Origin: a bacterium
Lineage (GTDB): Bacteria > Latescibacterota > UBA2968 > GCA-2709665
Direction: 5' to 3'
Length of the DNA stretch: 6,197 nt
Assembly (NCBI GenBank): GCA_027619145.1
Contig: JAQCGA010000263.1
Span: forward strand, 1-6,197
The notes under the pieces: generated by a model
What the model was told of the DNA's origin: nothing
Database searches by the model: none
What the model saw: the letters and a program-made list of their open reading frames with translations, nothing else
In this document: positions 5,471-6,197 of the stretch, in pieces
Layout of the letters: each line of letters starts with the position of its first letter
How positions within the stretch are numbered: the first letter of the stretch is position 1
Program-made: the position numbers and the translations under genes

Positions 5471-6197
5471 GTGCGTGCCGGTGATCTGACACGTCCGCTT
5501 GCCCTGGTTTTTTCGCGGTTGGGTACCCAGGTAACCGGGCGGTTGGTGCAATTGCTGCAGGAGCCACTACGCGAGCAGGTGATCGAAATGCTGGACGATG
5601 CGGCCGGGCTTTCGCCCGATCGCATGGTTTTTGTGGAGCAGGTGTTGTATGCAGACCTGCTGCGGGTCCAGGAAGAAACCCAGCACGAGGAGGGGACCCC
5701 GCTTTTGCGCGAGGTGGTTCCGCTTCAGATCTCGGATGTTGTTGGGTTTTTGTTTTTGCACGCGCCCGTTCAGCCAGTCGCCGAGATCTTGTTACGCCTC
5801 CCGGCAGCGTTGCAGGGCGAGGTGCTTTATAAAATTTGTGTGCAGAACTGGAGTGCCCTGGCGCGACGGTTGGGGCGTGCGGAACTGGAATTTTTGAGGG
5901 CGTTTGAGGCTGGTTGGCGGGGAGAAGGCCGCTCTGCCAGTCCGGAATTGGGTGCAGAAGTACTGGCACATATCGCTTCAACTGCGGCCGTACGGCGGTT
6001 GTTGAGCGATATGTACCGGCTGGACCCGGAGGTTATCGTACAGGTTCGAGATCTCCTGTTCGGGTTCCAGGATCTGGTTCGGCTTTCGGACCGGGAATTT
6101 CAGGCTGTACTTGCAGGCGTAGATGCCTGGGATCTGGCCCTGGCAATGCAGACGGCACCGCAGAATCTACGAAGGCGTGTGCTGGCCAATATTTCTC
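5471..6197 (+). CDS. fliG: FliG-like flagellar motor switch protein, C-terminus cut by the window edge
   Basis: The frame is open from GTG 5471 to the window end (242 codons). FliG sits on the MS ring in the cytoplasm, links it to FliM and transmits torque. An N-terminal helical domain (about 8-65: PLALVFSRLG...) resembles FliG_N. The middle domain (about 81-135) has ISDVVGFLFLHAPVQPVAEILLRLP, where FliG has its EHPQ helix region. From about 185, DPEVIVQVRDLLFGFQDLVRL matches the hinge, with LFGF (196-199) for the MFxF motif. DREFQAVLAGVDAWDLALAM (207-226) and RRRVLANIS are clear FliG_C armadillo signature. The torque helix would lie beyond the edge, about 90-100 residues on. It is divergent: the EHPQR motif reads VVPLQ. 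It follows thrC by 63 nt without a terminator. It may be the main FliG or a paralogue. Confidence 0.8.
   Translation, partial: MRAGDLTRPLALVFSRLGTQVTGRLVQLLQEPLREQVIEMLDDAAGLSPDRMVFVEQVLYADLLRVQEETQHEEGTPLLREVVPLQISDVVGFLFLHAPVQPVAEILLRLPAALQGEVLYKICVQNWSALARRLGRAELEFLRAFEAGWRGEGRSASPELGAEVLAHIASTAAVRRLLSDMYRLDPEVIVQVRDLLFGFQDLVRLSDREFQAVLAGVDAWDLALAMQTAPQNLRRRVLANIS

Noticed and set aside
4882..5625. Antisense ORF of 247 aa across the end of thrC and the start of fliG
   Set aside because: It spans two well-supported genes on the other strand, has low-complexity Ser/Pro/Arg composition and no family motifs.
5352..5981. Antisense ORF of 209 aa opposite fliG
   Set aside because: It is Pro/Arg/Ala rich, overlaps a supported FliG frame and has no recognisable domain.

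Overview
The window is bacterial, with about 56% GC by eye, and every gene I can support is on the + strand. Its markers are a sigma-54 activator with a matching -24/-12 promoter, a flagellar switch FliG homologue, and a large secreted-looking protein of fibronectin type III (FN3) modules. Together they suggest a flagellated, Gram-negative-type bacterium, perhaps from a less-studied phylum such as Acidobacteriota. That placement is a low-confidence inference. No RNA genes, CRISPR arrays, insertion sequences or defence genes were seen.

Layout. (1) Positions 3-2324 hold the C-terminal part of an FN3-array protein whose start lies left of the window. Seven complete modules and one partial one are visible. 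The frame is interrupted once, by a TAG at 1521-1523, exactly where the neighbouring repeat has TAC (Tyr), and then stays open for 266 more codons. A strong hairpin terminator follows at 2348-2385. (2) Positions 2386-3964 hold a sigma-54-dependent activator of 453 aa. It is preceded by a near-consensus sigma-54 promoter (2533-2548) and a small perfect palindrome (2502-2512). Its AAA+ and HTH domains are intact, but the N-terminal receiver has lost its phosphorylation chemistry, with Glu at the phospho-acceptor position. A hairpin terminator at 3967-4001 ends this unit. (3) Positions 4143-5407 hold a sigma-70-like promoter and a threonine synthase gene (thrC). (4) Positions 5471-6197 hold the 5' 242 codons of a divergent FliG homologue, 63 nt after thrC with no terminator between them, so it is probably co-transcribed.

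How they fit together. The FN3 gene, the activator gene and thrC-fliG look like three transcription units, separated by two terminators. The activator probably works with RNA polymerase-sigma-54, possibly on its own promoter. Control of motility genes is plausible because fliG is nearby, but nothing in the window shows it. I found no clear unknown multi-gene system. The points most worth checking are the amber codon inside the FN3 array, the degenerate receiver paired with a sigma-54 promoter, and the unusual FliG.
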